Below, in pieces: positions 52,301 to 60,842 of a DNA stretch of 64,000 nucleotides. The translations under genes were made by a program, and so were the position numbers. Numbering within the stretch: position 1 is the stretch's first letter; every line of letters starts with the position of its first letter. The stretch covers positions 92,524 through 156,523 of the forward strand of contig JAFRLH010000065.1 in the NCBI GenBank assembly GCA_017431345.1, given 5' to 3'. The DNA is from Lachnospiraceae bacterium. GTDB taxonomy: Bacteria > Bacillota > Clostridia > Lachnospirales > Lachnospiraceae. A model generated the notes under the pieces. It saw nothing but the letters and a program-made list of their open reading frames with translations. It was not told where the DNA came from and did not search any database.

Positions 52301-52429
52301 CATGAACCGAGAATAAGCATTCCCTACCTTCAATGATGCAGAGTCATAAGGTGGAGTACAGGGAGATGCTTGTCTCAGGTGTAGTGAAAGCTGCACCTGA
52401 AAAGCCACCGAAGGTGACTGAGGTTCATG
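52301..52429. repeat. Structured repeat, copy B
   Basis: Shares GAACCGAGA, GTCATAAG, GTACAGGG and GTGTAGTGAA with copy A (6420-6511) in the same order. The stem AATAAGCAT / ATGCTTGT keeps pairing although its bases differ from copy A. Here an outer stem CATGAACC / GGTTCATG (52301-52308, 52422-52429) encloses it. No gene of its own. Confidence 0.55.
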
Positions 52430-52559
52430 AGCATGCAGCGAAGCGGAATGCGAATGTCCGCTTTACTACGTCCAAATAAAAAAGAAAGAGCGATTAACGC
52501 ATAGGTGAGGGAATGAGCATCAGATAATTTAGCTTGAGTGAACACGATTCGTAATGTCT

Positions 52560-52658
52560 ATGCCGCAACAGCAGTTGTTTTGTGTACGCTTAAACTGGAT
52601 TATCATGCATTTTCAGCCTGTCTCTATATATTTATTTATAGTAGGTCTATTTGTGTGA
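52560..52658 (+). CDS. Putative 32-residue leader peptide of the ABC-F gene
   Basis: MPQQQLFCVRLNWII and a hydrophobic end (IYLFIVGLFV) in a frame whose TGA (52656-52658) overlaps the first bases of the terminator stem. That is the geometry of ribosome-controlled attenuation. The weak point is the lack of a clear ribosome binding site. Confidence 0.4.
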   Translation: MPQQQLFCVRLNWIIMHFQPVSIYLFIVGLFV

Positions 52659-52693
52659 GTCTATTATGCGTATGCAGAATGGACTCATTTTTT
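52656..52693 (+). terminator. Attenuator-type terminator upstream of the ABC-F gene
   Basis: Stem TGAGTCTATT / AATGGACTCA (52656-52665, 52678-52687, one G-T pair) followed by six T, only 30 bases before the ABC-F start and after a long leader. A terminator in this place makes sense only if antitermination occurs. Confidence 0.65.
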
Positions 52694-52723
52694 CTTGCGG
52701 CGCAGATTTGCAGGAGGCAGTAA

Positions 52724-54256
52724 ATGTTACAGATAAAAGATCTTACTATAACACATCTCAAGGATCTGAGAGTTATTCTCGATAAATTCAACATGGTATT
52801 AAATGATGGCGACAAAGCTGTGATCATAGGCGAAGAGGGGAATGGGAAGTCTACTCTTTTGAAGTGGATATACAATCCTGAACTTGCAGAAGAATATACT
52901 GAATGTACAGGGGAAAGAATCTCAAGCAGAGAAGTTATGGGCTATTTGCCACAGGAACTTCCATCTGCAGATAAATACAAGAGTTTATATGAATACTTTT
53001 CCGGATGTGAAGACTTCTTTAATAAGAATCCGAAAGAATTATCTGAGATGGCAGCAAAGTTTAATGTTCCAACGGATTTCTTTTACAGGGATCAGCTTAT
53101 GGAAAGTCTTTCAGGTGGAGAAAAGATAAAAGCTCAGCTTATGAGAATCTTCATGGGAAATCCTACAGTTCTTTTACTGGATGAACCATCTAACGACATT
53201 GATCTCAGTACACTGGAGTTTTTGGAAAAACTAATAAAAGATTGGAAACGGATAGTTCTTTTCATATCTCATGATGAGACGCTGATTGAAAATACAGCTA
53301 ATGTGATCATTCATATAGAGCAGATCATGCGAAAAACCAGGAGCCGATATACCATAGTCAGAGATGATTATAAGAACTATATTGCAAGAAGAGCAGAAAG
53401 CTTTGATAGACAGGAACAGCAGGCAGTTAATGACCGCAGGGAAAAGAAAAAACGTGATGAGAAATATGCAAGAGTATATAACAGGGTAGAGCATGCATTA
53501 TCCAACGTTTCGAGACAATCCCCCAGCGAAGGAAAAAACCTGAAAGACAAGATGCATGTTGTAAAAGCTATGGGGAAGAGATTTGAAAAAGAAGATGAAA
53601 ACATGACTAAGATGCCTGAGCAGGAGGAAGCTATTTTTTTCAAGCTTGGCAGCAGCGAAGCAGCAATGCCGGCAGGAAAGACTGTCGTTGAGTATTCTCT
53701 GGACGAACTTAAAACACCTGACGGAAGTAAGACCCTTGCACGTAATATTTTTCTCAGGGTAAGAGGTCCGGAAAAAATCTGCATTGCAGGAATAAACGGA
53801 GCAGGCAAAACAACGCTCCTTAAGCAGATAGCACAGGAGCTTCTTTCAAGAACTGACATAAAAGCTCAGTATATGCCGCAGAACTATGAAGAACTGCTTG
53901 ATCTGGAAGCAACTCCTGTAGAATTTCTTGACAATACAGGTGATAAGGCTGTGCGAACACGTATCAGGACTTATCTGGGCTCTATGAAATATACCGCTGA
54001 TGAGATGGAACACCCAATCAGGGAATTATCCGGTGGGCAAAAGGCAAAAGTATTATTGCTTAAGATGAGCCTGTCTGATGCCAATGTTCTTATACTTGAC
54101 GAGCCTACGAGAAATTTTTCTCCTCTCTCAGGACCTGTGATCAGAAAGATGATTGCTTCTTTCCCTGGCGCAGTGATCAGCATTTCTCATGACAGAAAGT
54201 ACATCGAAGAAGTCTGTTCAAAGGTATATACCTTAAGGGAAAACGGACTGGAATAA
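52724..54256 (+). CDS. ABC-F family ATPase (two ABC domains)
   Basis: A soluble 510-residue protein with two ABC cassettes: Walker A GEEGNGKST, signature LSGGEKIKAQ and Walker B LLLDEPSNDID; then an interdomain charged linker (about 210-310); then GINGAGKTT, LSGGQKAKVLL and LILDEPTRNFSPLSGPV. No membrane segments. ABC-F proteins act on the ribosome and some protect it from lincosamides, streptogramins or pleuromutilins. The upstream attenuator is typical for such resistance genes. Which drug, if any, cannot be told. RBS AGGAGG. Confidence 0.9.
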   Translation: MLQIKDLTITHLKDLRVILDKFNMVLNDGDKAVIIGEEGNGKSTLLKWIYNPELAEEYTECTGERISSREVMGYLPQELPSADKYKSLYEYFSGCEDFFNKNPKELSEMAAKFNVPTDFFYRDQLMESLSGGEKIKAQLMRIFMGNPTVLLLDEPSNDIDLSTLEFLEKLIKDWKRIVLFISHDETLIENTANVIIHIEQIMRKTRSRYTIVRDDYKNYIARRAESFDRQEQQAVNDRREKKKRDEKYARVYNRVEHALSNVSRQSPSEGKNLKDKMHVVKAMGKRFEKEDENMTKMPEQEEAIFFKLGSSEAAMPAGKTVVEYSLDELKTPDGSKTLARNIFLRVRGPEKICIAGINGAGKTTLLKQIAQELLSRTDIKAQYMPQNYEELLDLEATPVEFLDNTGDKAVRTRIRTYLGSMKYTADEMEHPIRELSGGQKAKVLLLKMSLSDANVLILDEPTRNFSPLSGPVIRKMIASFPGAVISISHDRKYIEEVCSKVYTLRENGLE

Positions 54257-54397
54257 TCCCTCTGTAAGAGACTGGGAAGTTTTGTTTAAAAAGGCTTGGG
54301 AATGGTTCATTCACAATTGGAAATGAATGGAAAGTGGATTGAATTTTTAACAAAACTCAAAAGTGTGCAAAGAATAGCAAAGGAGATATTGTGATAT

Positions 54398-55255
54398 ATG
54401 GATTGGAAAAAAATAAAAAAGATTGATGCACATGTACATATTCTTCCGCCTGAAATACTGAAATTGTACAGAGAAGGAGAACCGGATTGTCCGTGGGCGC
54501 ATGCTGATCCGGATGAATATGCAGGCGTAATGGAAAAATATAATGTTGAGAAAACAGTGATTGTTCCTAATAATGATGGAAGAATGTATTATCCGAAGGC
54601 TGATGATACTAACAGGTGGTTGGGAGAATTACAGAAGAAATATCCCGATCTGTTTTTTGCCTTTGCGGATGTTCGGAAAGAAGGCAGTTATTTTATGGAG
54701 GATTCTCCCTATGTACTTGAGGATGCAATTAATGAATATGGTCTTGCAGGATTAAAAATACATCCGAACAATCTTCAGCTTGATGCTGACAGCCTGGAAA
54801 TGGTTCCGCTTCTCCGAAAAGCGGCAGAATTGAAAGTACCCGTTATGATACATTCTAATCCGTGCAAGGTTGGTTTTCATGATAACTGTGCACCGGATAA
54901 GATCAATAAAATGATGCAGGTATTTCCTGATTTGACGATAATAACAGCGCATATGGGCGGCATGAAATGGCAGGATGCAATTACTGGGTGTGGATATGTT
55001 GATATTTCAGCAGTTTTGCCTGAATTTGTAAATCTGTATGGAATTGAGCAGACTAACCGTATCCTCCGTGGATTTGGCACAGACAGGTTGATATTTGCTA
55101 CAGATTATCCGGATGTATGGTTTACAGAAACGGAAAGTATTTATGAGACTTATTGTGATATTTTGAATCAGATGGATTTTTCTGAGGAAGAGGCTTACAA
55201 AATCGCATATGGTAATATCGAAAAGATTCTTGGAAAGCATTTTAACAGCAACTAA
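54398..55255 (+). CDS. Amidohydrolase family protein (amidohydrolase_2 / ACMSD-like)
   Basis: A TIM-barrel metal hydrolase of 285 residues. Metal ligands are visible: HVH in IDAHVHILP, His in LKIHPNN, His in MIHSNPCKVG, His in TAHMGG and Asp in FATDYPD. Substrate unknown; relatives decarboxylate or hydrolyse small ring compounds. RBS AAAGGAGATA. The region is clearly more AT-rich than the left part of the window, a sign of transfer. Confidence 0.85.
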   Translation: MDWKKIKKIDAHVHILPPEILKLYREGEPDCPWAHADPDEYAGVMEKYNVEKTVIVPNNDGRMYYPKADDTNRWLGELQKKYPDLFFAFADVRKEGSYFMEDSPYVLEDAINEYGLAGLKIHPNNLQLDADSLEMVPLLRKAAELKVPVMIHSNPCKVGFHDNCAPDKINKMMQVFPDLTIITAHMGGMKWQDAITGCGYVDISAVLPEFVNLYGIEQTNRILRGFGTDRLIFATDYPDVWFTETESIYETYCDILNQMDFSEEEAYKIAYGNIEKILGKHFNSN

Positions 55256-55300
55256 CAGTGTCAGGTTTGATTAGTTAAACAACATAATAAAGGTGAGGTT

Positions 55301-55789
55301 ATGCTCAGATTAGAACAGGTAAACGGTAAGAATGTATGGGACATCCTGAAGCTGACCGTTGAAGAGGATCAGAAGAACTTTGTGGCAAATAATGATATCA
55401 GTATCATTGAAGCCTATACAGCGATCACCGCTAATGGGTACGCATTCCCGTTCGGTATTTATGAGAATGAAACTCCCGTCGGTTTTTTGATGATAGGTTT
55501 CGATATCGATGATTATTGGGATGATGCACCTGCAATCGCAAAAGGAAACTATAATCTCTGGCGTTTGATGATTGATAAGGCCTGCCAAAGAAGAGGATTC
55601 GGGAAAGAGGCTGTTCAGCTGGCTTTGGATTTCATTAAATCTTTTCCTTGCGGCAAAGCGGAATATTGCTGGTTATCTTACGAACCTGAGAATGAGGCAG
55701 CCCGGCAGTTGTATCGTTCATTCGGGTTCTCTGAGACCGGAGAAGCAGACGGAGATGAGCTTATTGCTGTACTGAGGCTGCCGGGATGA
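55301..55789 (+). CDS. GNAT acetyltransferase (diamine/spermidine type)
   Basis: A 162-residue acetyltransferase with acetyl-CoA loop QRRGFGKEA, LRSLMI-like strand (LWRLMIDKACQ) and the C-terminal ENEAARQLYRSFGFSETGE. The start LRLEQVNGKNVWDILKLTV recalls BltD/PaiA polyamine acetyltransferases. Acceptor unknown. RBS AAAGGTGAGG. Confidence 0.85.
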   Translation: MLRLEQVNGKNVWDILKLTVEEDQKNFVANNDISIIEAYTAITANGYAFPFGIYENETPVGFLMIGFDIDDYWDDAPAIAKGNYNLWRLMIDKACQRRGFGKEAVQLALDFIKSFPCGKAEYCWLSYEPENEAARQLYRSFGFSETGEADGDELIAVLRLPG

Positions 55790-55863
55790 TTGCACCTGAT
55801 AATTATCCCTTATACTAGTAATACATCGACATTTTAAAATTATATAGGAAAGACTGTTTTTGG

Positions 55864-55903
55864 GGGAATCGAAAATACCATGTTTTTCGATTCCCTCTTG
55901 ATT
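55864..55903 (+). terminator. Intrinsic terminator after the GNAT gene
   Basis: Perfect 12-bp stem GGGAATCGAAAA / TTTTCGATTCCC (55864-55875, 55884-55895) followed by TCTTGATTT. Confidence 0.7.
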
Positions 55904-55937
55904 TCCTGGGAGTTTTGAGTATACTGAAGTTAGATGC

Positions 55938-56021
55938 GGCTAACCTCGGCTTTTGGCTTGTTTCTAAGGAAAACAGATTTCCGATAAAGATTTATTTTCT
56001 TTTTTCAGGTAACGGTTAGCC
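55938..56021. promoter_or_regulatory. Pair of DtxR-type metal boxes (tentative)
   Basis: GGCTAACCTCGG (55938-55949) and GGTTAGCCTTAG (56014-56025) each match half of the TTAGGTTAGCCTAACCTAA-type box of DtxR/IdeR metal regulators and are inverted to each other. They precede metal-related genes (HMA protein, ZIP transporter). Confidence 0.35.
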
Positions 56022-56059
56022 TTAGTTTACAGCAGCCGGAGTGCTTTGTCTGTCTGGAG

Positions 56060-56179
56060 ATGGGCACCTGTCACATGGTGGTCAGCATCCTCTGCGGCGT
56101 TGTTGGAATACTCCTGTACTACATGGGTTTTCATCGCATATGCGGTCTGCTGAGCGTATCAAGGAAGGCGGACGGATGA
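56060..56179 (+). CDS. Small membrane ORF, possibly a remnant
   Basis: A 39-codon frame (GTCHMVVSILCGVVGILLY, MGFHRICGLLSVSRK) with one hydrophobic segment. Its TGA overlaps the ATG of the next stub. The frame is open further upstream, so it may be the tail of a longer lost gene. Function unknown. Confidence 0.35.
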   Translation: MGTCHMVVSILCGVVGILLYYMGFHRICGLLSVSRKADG

Positions 56180-56271
56180 AGAAAAAGACATGGGATCTGT
56201 ACGCGCCGATCTACACGCTGGCAAGCGGCGGCCCGTACTGCGATTGCGGATATAAGAAACTGAGGAGATAA
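56176..56271 (+). pseudogene. Methyltransferase 5' stub
   Basis: KKKTWDLYAPIYTLASGG is the typical opening of a clostridial class I SAM methyltransferase, but the frame ends after 31 residues with unrelated text (CDCGYKKLRR). The SAM-binding core is missing. It starts in the stop codon of the preceding ORF (ATGA). Truncation by deletion is the simplest reading. Confidence 0.6.
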
Positions 56272-56276
56272 CTGTC

Positions 56277-56531
56277 ATGATTAAAACGACACTTGATATT
56301 GAAGGCATGATGTGCGGAATGTGCGAAGCGCATGTCTGCGACACCATCAGGAAAGCCATTCCTGCAGCCAAAAAGGTCTCTGCTTCCCGGAGTAAAGGAG
56401 AAGCCTCTTTTCTGACAGAAGATGCGGTGGATGTGGAACAGCTGAAAGCGGCAATAGACTCGACGGGCTATACCTGTCTGGGCGTGGACTCGGCCCCCTA
56501 TGAGAAGAGGGGACTGTTCGGCAGAAAATGA
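56277..56531 (+). CDS. Heavy-metal-associated (HMA) domain protein
   Basis: An 84-residue protein with the metal-binding core GMMCGMCEAHVCDTIRK near residue 10, a CxxC variant (MCGMC) of copper chaperones and P-type ATPase N-termini. The final 20 residues form a short basic tail. Its stop overlaps the ZIP start (ATGA), so it should work with that transporter in metal handling. Confidence 0.85.
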   Translation: MIKTTLDIEGMMCGMCEAHVCDTIRKAIPAAKKVSASRSKGEASFLTEDAVDVEQLKAAIDSTGYTCLGVDSAPYEKRGLFGRK

Positions 56532-57307
56532 AGACCGTTATCACGGGGCTTCTGATCCCCTTTATCGGAACCTCGGCCGGAGCTGCCTGCGTATTCTTCC
56601 TGAAAAAAGACTTGAGACCAGGGGTACAGCGGGCCCTGACGGGTTTCGCGGCGGGCGTTATGGTAGCAGCTTCCATCTGGAGCCTGATCGTCCCTGCCAT
56701 CGAGCAGTCATCCTCTATGGGGCAGCTTGCCTTTCTCCCGGCTTTCATCGGATTCTGGCTGGGCATTCTGTTCCTGCTTCTGTTGGACCATGTCATTCCG
56801 CATCTGCACAGAAGCATCGACCAGGTGGAAGGACCGAAAAGCAGGCTTCCGAGGACAGCAATGATGGTCCTTGCTGTGACCCTGCACAACATACCGGAAG
56901 GCATGGCGGTGGGTGTTGTTTATGCAGGGCTGCTCGGCGGCTCAGGGAACATCACGACGGGCGGCGCGCTTGCTTTGGCGCTTGGCATTGCCATCCAGAA
57001 CTTCCCGGAGGGGGCGATCATCTCCATGCCGCTGTACGCAGAGGGCAAGAGCAAGCCGAGGTCCTTTTGGCTGGGCGTTCTCTCCGGCGCGGTGGAACCG
57101 GCCTTCGGAGCGCTGACAATGATCGTGGCGGGGCTGGCAGTCCCGGCAATGCCCTATCTTCTGTCCCTCGCAGCCGGGGCCATGCTGTATGTGGTCGTGG
57201 AGGAACTGATCCCGGAGATGTCCGCGGGGGAGCATTCCAATATCGGCGTCGTGTCCTTTGCCATCGGGTTTTCACTGATGATGGCGCTGGACGTGGCTTT
57301 GGGATAA
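56528..57307 (+). CDS. ZIP family divalent metal transporter
   Basis: A 259-residue polytopic protein with the ZIP metal-path motifs LHNIPEGMAVGVV (segment 4) and QNFPEGAIISMPLYAEG (segment 5) and a His-containing loop (DHVIPHLHRSID). It imports zinc, iron or manganese. It overlaps the HMA gene by four bases and precedes two methyltransferase genes. Confidence 0.92.
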   Translation: MKTVITGLLIPFIGTSAGAACVFFLKKDLRPGVQRALTGFAAGVMVAASIWSLIVPAIEQSSSMGQLAFLPAFIGFWLGILFLLLLDHVIPHLHRSIDQVEGPKSRLPRTAMMVLAVTLHNIPEGMAVGVVYAGLLGGSGNITTGGALALALGIAIQNFPEGAIISMPLYAEGKSKPRSFWLGVLSGAVEPAFGALTMIVAGLAVPAMPYLLSLAAGAMLYVVVEELIPEMSAGEHSNIGVVSFAIGFSLMMALDVALG

Positions 57308-57319
57308 GGAGCCGGACTT

Positions 57320-58153
57320 ATGAAATACCACATTGAGAAAAATACGGTGCAGGAGACCCTGGTCATCCCGCTTTTCGGGCGGCTTGTATGCTCCGAGCAT
57401 TTTCCGGAGCTGTTTTCCGATCCGGAGGCTAAAAGGATCTGCGACAGTCTGGACTATGATTTTGCAGAGAAGCGGAAGAAAATGGAATCTGCCGCAGGCC
57501 TGTTCGGTGCGCTGGAAGTGGCTCAGCGGCAGTACGACCTTCGCTGCGAAGTGGAAGCATATCTGAAAAATCATCCAAGAGCAGCTGTAGTCAATCTGGG
57601 CTGCGGCCTGGATGACACCTTTTCCAAAGTCGATAACGGACAGTGCAGAGGTTATAACATCGATCTTCCGGATGTGATTCAGGTGAGAAATGATCTTCTG
57701 CCCGCGGGCGAACGGGAGACAAATCTCGCCTGTGATCTGAATGATTTTTCATGGATGGATGCTATAGACACGGCGGACGGAGCGGTCTTTTTTGCCGCCG
57801 GCGTGTTCTATTACTTCAAAACCGAAGATGTCAGGCGATTGTTCTCGTGCATGGCCGAGCGCTTTCCTGGCGCGGTGCTGGCTTTCGACTCCTGCAACGA
57901 ACGAGGCGCGAAGCTGATGCGGAAGACCTGGCTCAAAGAGGCGGGGATCACCGATGTGAGTGCATTCTTCTCTCTTGAAAATGAGAAGGATTTGGAGTCT
58001 TGGAGTGATCATTTCGCCGCTGTAACTGCAAAGAGCTACATGCGAGGCTACCGGGATATCTGCAAAGACGTTGGGATGTTCCACAGGCTGATGATCCATT
58101 TCTGCGACAGTCTGGTGAAAATGAAGATCGTGAAGATCATTTTCGGAGCGTGA
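57320..58153 (+). CDS. LCM/Tcmp-type O-methyltransferase
   Basis: A 277-residue SAM methyltransferase of the leucine-carboxyl-methyltransferase-like group: RQYDLRCEVEAYLKNHP, SAM motif VVNLGCGLDDTFSKVD, YNIDLPDVIQVR and AAGVFYYFKTEDVRRLF. The substrate is unknown. It starts 12 bases after the ZIP stop with AAGGAG upstream and is probably in the same operon. Confidence 0.85.
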   Translation: MKYHIEKNTVQETLVIPLFGRLVCSEHFPELFSDPEAKRICDSLDYDFAEKRKKMESAAGLFGALEVAQRQYDLRCEVEAYLKNHPRAAVVNLGCGLDDTFSKVDNGQCRGYNIDLPDVIQVRNDLLPAGERETNLACDLNDFSWMDAIDTADGAVFFAAGVFYYFKTEDVRRLFSCMAERFPGAVLAFDSCNERGAKLMRKTWLKEAGITDVSAFFSLENEKDLESWSDHFAAVTAKSYMRGYRDICKDVGMFHRLMIHFCDSLVKMKIVKIIFGA

Positions 58154-58157
58154 TGAC

Positions 58158-58838
58158 ATGACAAGAAAAGAACAGATTAAAAGCGCCTATAAGCTGACGG
58201 GCGGTCATGCCAGCTTCTACGACGGGATGATGACATATTCCACCCTTCCCGGCAAGGCGGTCTGCCGCCTGGTCTGGAATATGGACAGTGGGAAAAATCT
58301 CGAGTATCTCACACGGGCGCTCTCGGGCGTGCCAGAGGATTTCGCCGGGAAGCTGCTGGAGGTGCCGGTCGGAACGGGCGTGCTGACAATGCCGGTCTAC
58401 AAAGAGTTGCCGGAGGCAGACATCACCTGTCTTGATTATTCGGCAGATATGATGGGAGTCGCGAAAAAACGAGCTGAAGCTGCCGGGATCAAAAACGTCG
58501 CTTTCCGGCAGGGCGATGTCGGCGCATTGCCCTTTGAAGACGAGCGCTTCGATATCGTACTGTCCCTCAACGGCTTTCATGCCTTCCCGGACAAGGAGTC
58601 CGCTTATCGGGAAACCTGCCGGGTGCTGAAGCCTGGCGGCACCTTCTGCGGCTGTTTTTACATTCGGGGCGGGTGCAAACGGACGGATTGGTTCGTCAGA
58701 AAGCTGTATGTTCCGAAGGGTTTCTTTACCCCGCCTTTTGAGACGGAGGACAGCCTGAGGGGACGTCTGGCAGGCATGTACGATGAAGTCAGCGTGTCTT
58801 CTGTGGAAGGGATGGGCTGCTTTTGCTGCAGAAAGTGA
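58158..58838 (+). CDS. Class I SAM-dependent methyltransferase (UbiE-like)
   Basis: A 226-residue methyltransferase: LLEVPVGTGVLTMP is motif I (with P where G is usual), DYSADMMGVAKKR motif II, FRQGDVGALPFEDERFDIVLSLNGFHAFPD motifs III-IV in part, and CRVLKPGG. It lies four bases after the previous methyltransferase. Substrate unknown. Confidence 0.87.
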   Translation: MTRKEQIKSAYKLTGGHASFYDGMMTYSTLPGKAVCRLVWNMDSGKNLEYLTRALSGVPEDFAGKLLEVPVGTGVLTMPVYKELPEADITCLDYSADMMGVAKKRAEAAGIKNVAFRQGDVGALPFEDERFDIVLSLNGFHAFPDKESAYRETCRVLKPGGTFCGCFYIRGGCKRTDWFVRKLYVPKGFFTPPFETEDSLRGRLAGMYDEVSVSSVEGMGCFCCRK

Positions 58839-59018
58839 GACATAGAACATGCGTATTTTCTTTCCGGTCTTCTGAAGTGTCCCTGCGTTGGGAAGAGTCT
58901 GTATGGCAGCATAGTAAAGGCTCACAGCAAGGATACCGGTTTGAAATGAACGCTATTATGAAGAATCCGATATAAAGATCTTCGTTGAGAAATTGGAAAG
59001 CTGCTATTATAAGGGAAC

Positions 59019-59058
59019 AAGCTCCTCTCTGCTGAAATGACGGCGAGGAGCTGCTTTT
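59019..59058 (+). terminator. Possible terminator after the methyltransferase pair
   Basis: Stem AGCTCCTC / GAGGAGCT (59020-59027, 59045-59052) with a 17-base loop and GCTTTTAT after it. Confidence 0.5.
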
Positions 59059-59072
59059 ATGTTTATGCGGCA

Positions 59073-59157
59073 ATACGCAAAAATCTAAAATAGGAATCGA
59101 CTATCTGCCCGGATAATGGTATTTTAGAAATGCCGATATATACGCAAAAATCTAAAA
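59073..59157. repeat. Direct repeat ATACGCAAAAATCTAAAA, two copies
   Basis: The identical 18-mer occurs at 59073-59090 and 59140-59157, 67 bases apart start to start, about 100 bases before the next gene. Paired operator sites or the scar of a small duplication could look like this. Confidence 0.6.
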
Positions 59158-59250
59158 AACCCGGGAGCGATAAATGGTAATATTATCTTTTGGAACAGGA
59201 TATTTCTGAACAACAGTTGGACTGACAATCGGGATTTACAGGTGAATCAT

Positions 59251-59856
59251 ATGCGTGAATTGATCAATGATCCTTTTTATGAGTTGATAGGGACATACGA
59301 CAGATGTATCATTGATTATTGTCTCATTGAAGACGATACGCCGAATCAGGGATACCGTTCTCATAAAGATGCGGTTCTGTTTGCGATGCTCAAAGTGATT
59401 GAACGGTATATTGATGAACAGTTAAAATCGGAGATCAACTATTGCAGAAAAGTCCAGGATGAACCGTTCCCATGGAATCTGGATATAGGAAAAGCACAAG
59501 CGCATCAGATAGATGCAGCAACATTACTCCATATTCCGGAAATATTACGGACCGACCGTATAGGCCAAAGATTCTATGACTGCGGCTTACCGGATCCTTT
59601 GAAGGGCGAACAGATTCCATATTGGTACGCTTTCTGGGAAACCCCGCATACCTCAGGATATGGACCGGATGAATTTCGCAAGATAAACTCCGTTTTGTTT
59701 CCGACGGGAACAGATGAACTTGAAATATATGAATGGACAACAGACTGGTCCAACTATTTTGAGGCTGGTCATGAATGGTGGGGGACTGCATGCTGGAGTG
59801 TATACGATAAGCGCATGAATAGATACATCGTAATCATGGCAGACGCAACAGACTGA
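59251..59856 (+). CDS. Hypothetical protein, 201 residues
   Basis: A soluble acidic protein rich in aromatic residues (ETPHTSGYGPDEFRKIN, EWTTDWSNYFEAGHEWWG). I do not recognise the family; the last third resembles small SMI1/immunity-like or DUF-type proteins only in general feel. AGGTG lies before ATG 59251; a GTG at 59242 would add three residues. Single gene between long spacers. Confidence 0.6.
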   Translation: MRELINDPFYELIGTYDRCIIDYCLIEDDTPNQGYRSHKDAVLFAMLKVIERYIDEQLKSEINYCRKVQDEPFPWNLDIGKAQAHQIDAATLLHIPEILRTDRIGQRFYDCGLPDPLKGEQIPYWYAFWETPHTSGYGPDEFRKINSVLFPTGTDELEIYEWTTDWSNYFEAGHEWWGTACWSVYDKRMNRYIVIMADATD

Positions 59857-59946
59857 CAAATCCAGTTTGTCGATCTATTACTGGCAGTCATCCATATGGT
59901 AAAAAGATTGTAAATTTCAGACAAACCAAAATGGAAAGGTTGCAAG

Positions 59947-60804
59947 ATGAAGAATAAGATCTATTATTTCACCGGAACAGGCAACAGTATGAGAGCAGCG
60001 AGAATCATCGCGGATCATCTTGGTGACACGGAGATTATCTCTATGCGCACGGAGCCAAAGAAAGAGTCAGCGCTGGACTGTGATGTGGTGGGATTCATTT
60101 TTCCTGTTTACCACTGGACGATGCCGGCTCATGCGGTCGCATATGTGGAATCTCTGGAGATAAATCCCAAGGCGTACGTCTTTGCCATCGCTATGCCGAG
60201 CTTTATATGCGGGATCGCATGCGAGACATTGGCAAACATACTCAGAAAGAAACATATCAGGCTCTCATACGGCAATCTGGTGTACAGTGTCGCGAACTAT
60301 GCGATCGTCTACCCGCCTTTTCCGCCGGCAAAGATCAGAGTACCGGCAACAGAAAAGAAACTGAAGGCGATTGCCGGAGATATCAAAGCCCATGAACGGA
60401 GAGCATATCCGCGGGCGAGCAAATTCATCCGCCGCAGACGTAAAAAAGTGATGTCCCCATATCTTGCATTGCAGAAGTACGCAGATAATCCGTTCACGAT
60501 CAGTAATGCATGTGTTTCCTGCGGCTTGTGCAGCAGAGTATGCCCCTGTTCTAACATCGAACTCGTGGAAGGAAAGCCAACATTCAGACATCACTGCGCA
60601 AATTGCATGGCCTGTGTTGTCAGCTGCCCGAAAAGAGCAATCGGATATGAAATCAAAGGGGAAGACAGAGCGCTTCTTAATGCGTCTTCTACCAGGACAC
60701 CCCTTGTAAAGATCATGGGTCTGCCAAAAAACAGAAAGCTGTACAGGAATCCATATATTACTGCTGCTGATCTGACAAAGGACAGGGAGTTATTTAATGG
60801 ATAA
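59947..60804 (+). CDS. EFR1 family ferredoxin-flavodoxin protein
   Basis: A 285-residue electron carrier. The N-terminal flavodoxin-like domain has the FMN loop YFTGTGNSMRAAR and GFIFPVYHWTMPAH; the C-terminal part carries two 4Fe-4S motifs CVSCGLCSRVCPC and CANCMACVVSCPKRA. Such proteins occur in anaerobes and their partners are unknown. RBS AAAGG. Confidence 0.9.
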   Translation: MKNKIYYFTGTGNSMRAARIIADHLGDTEIISMRTEPKKESALDCDVVGFIFPVYHWTMPAHAVAYVESLEINPKAYVFAIAMPSFICGIACETLANILRKKHIRLSYGNLVYSVANYAIVYPPFPPAKIRVPATEKKLKAIAGDIKAHERRAYPRASKFIRRRRKKVMSPYLALQKYADNPFTISNACVSCGLCSRVCPCSNIELVEGKPTFRHHCANCMACVVSCPKRAIGYEIKGEDRALLNASSTRTPLVKIMGLPKNRKLYRNPYITAADLTKDRELFNG

Positions 60805-60842
60805 AGGAGAAATCCGGAATACCGGAGGAAAGGGTGATTTCT

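Larger units (their letters stand above)
58839..59250. other. Intergenic region with a hairpin and a direct repeat
   Basis: About 410 bases with no supported gene. It contains the possible terminator at 59019-59058 and the repeated 18-mer at 59073-59157, both listed on their own. The rest is AT-rich. Confidence 0.4.
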
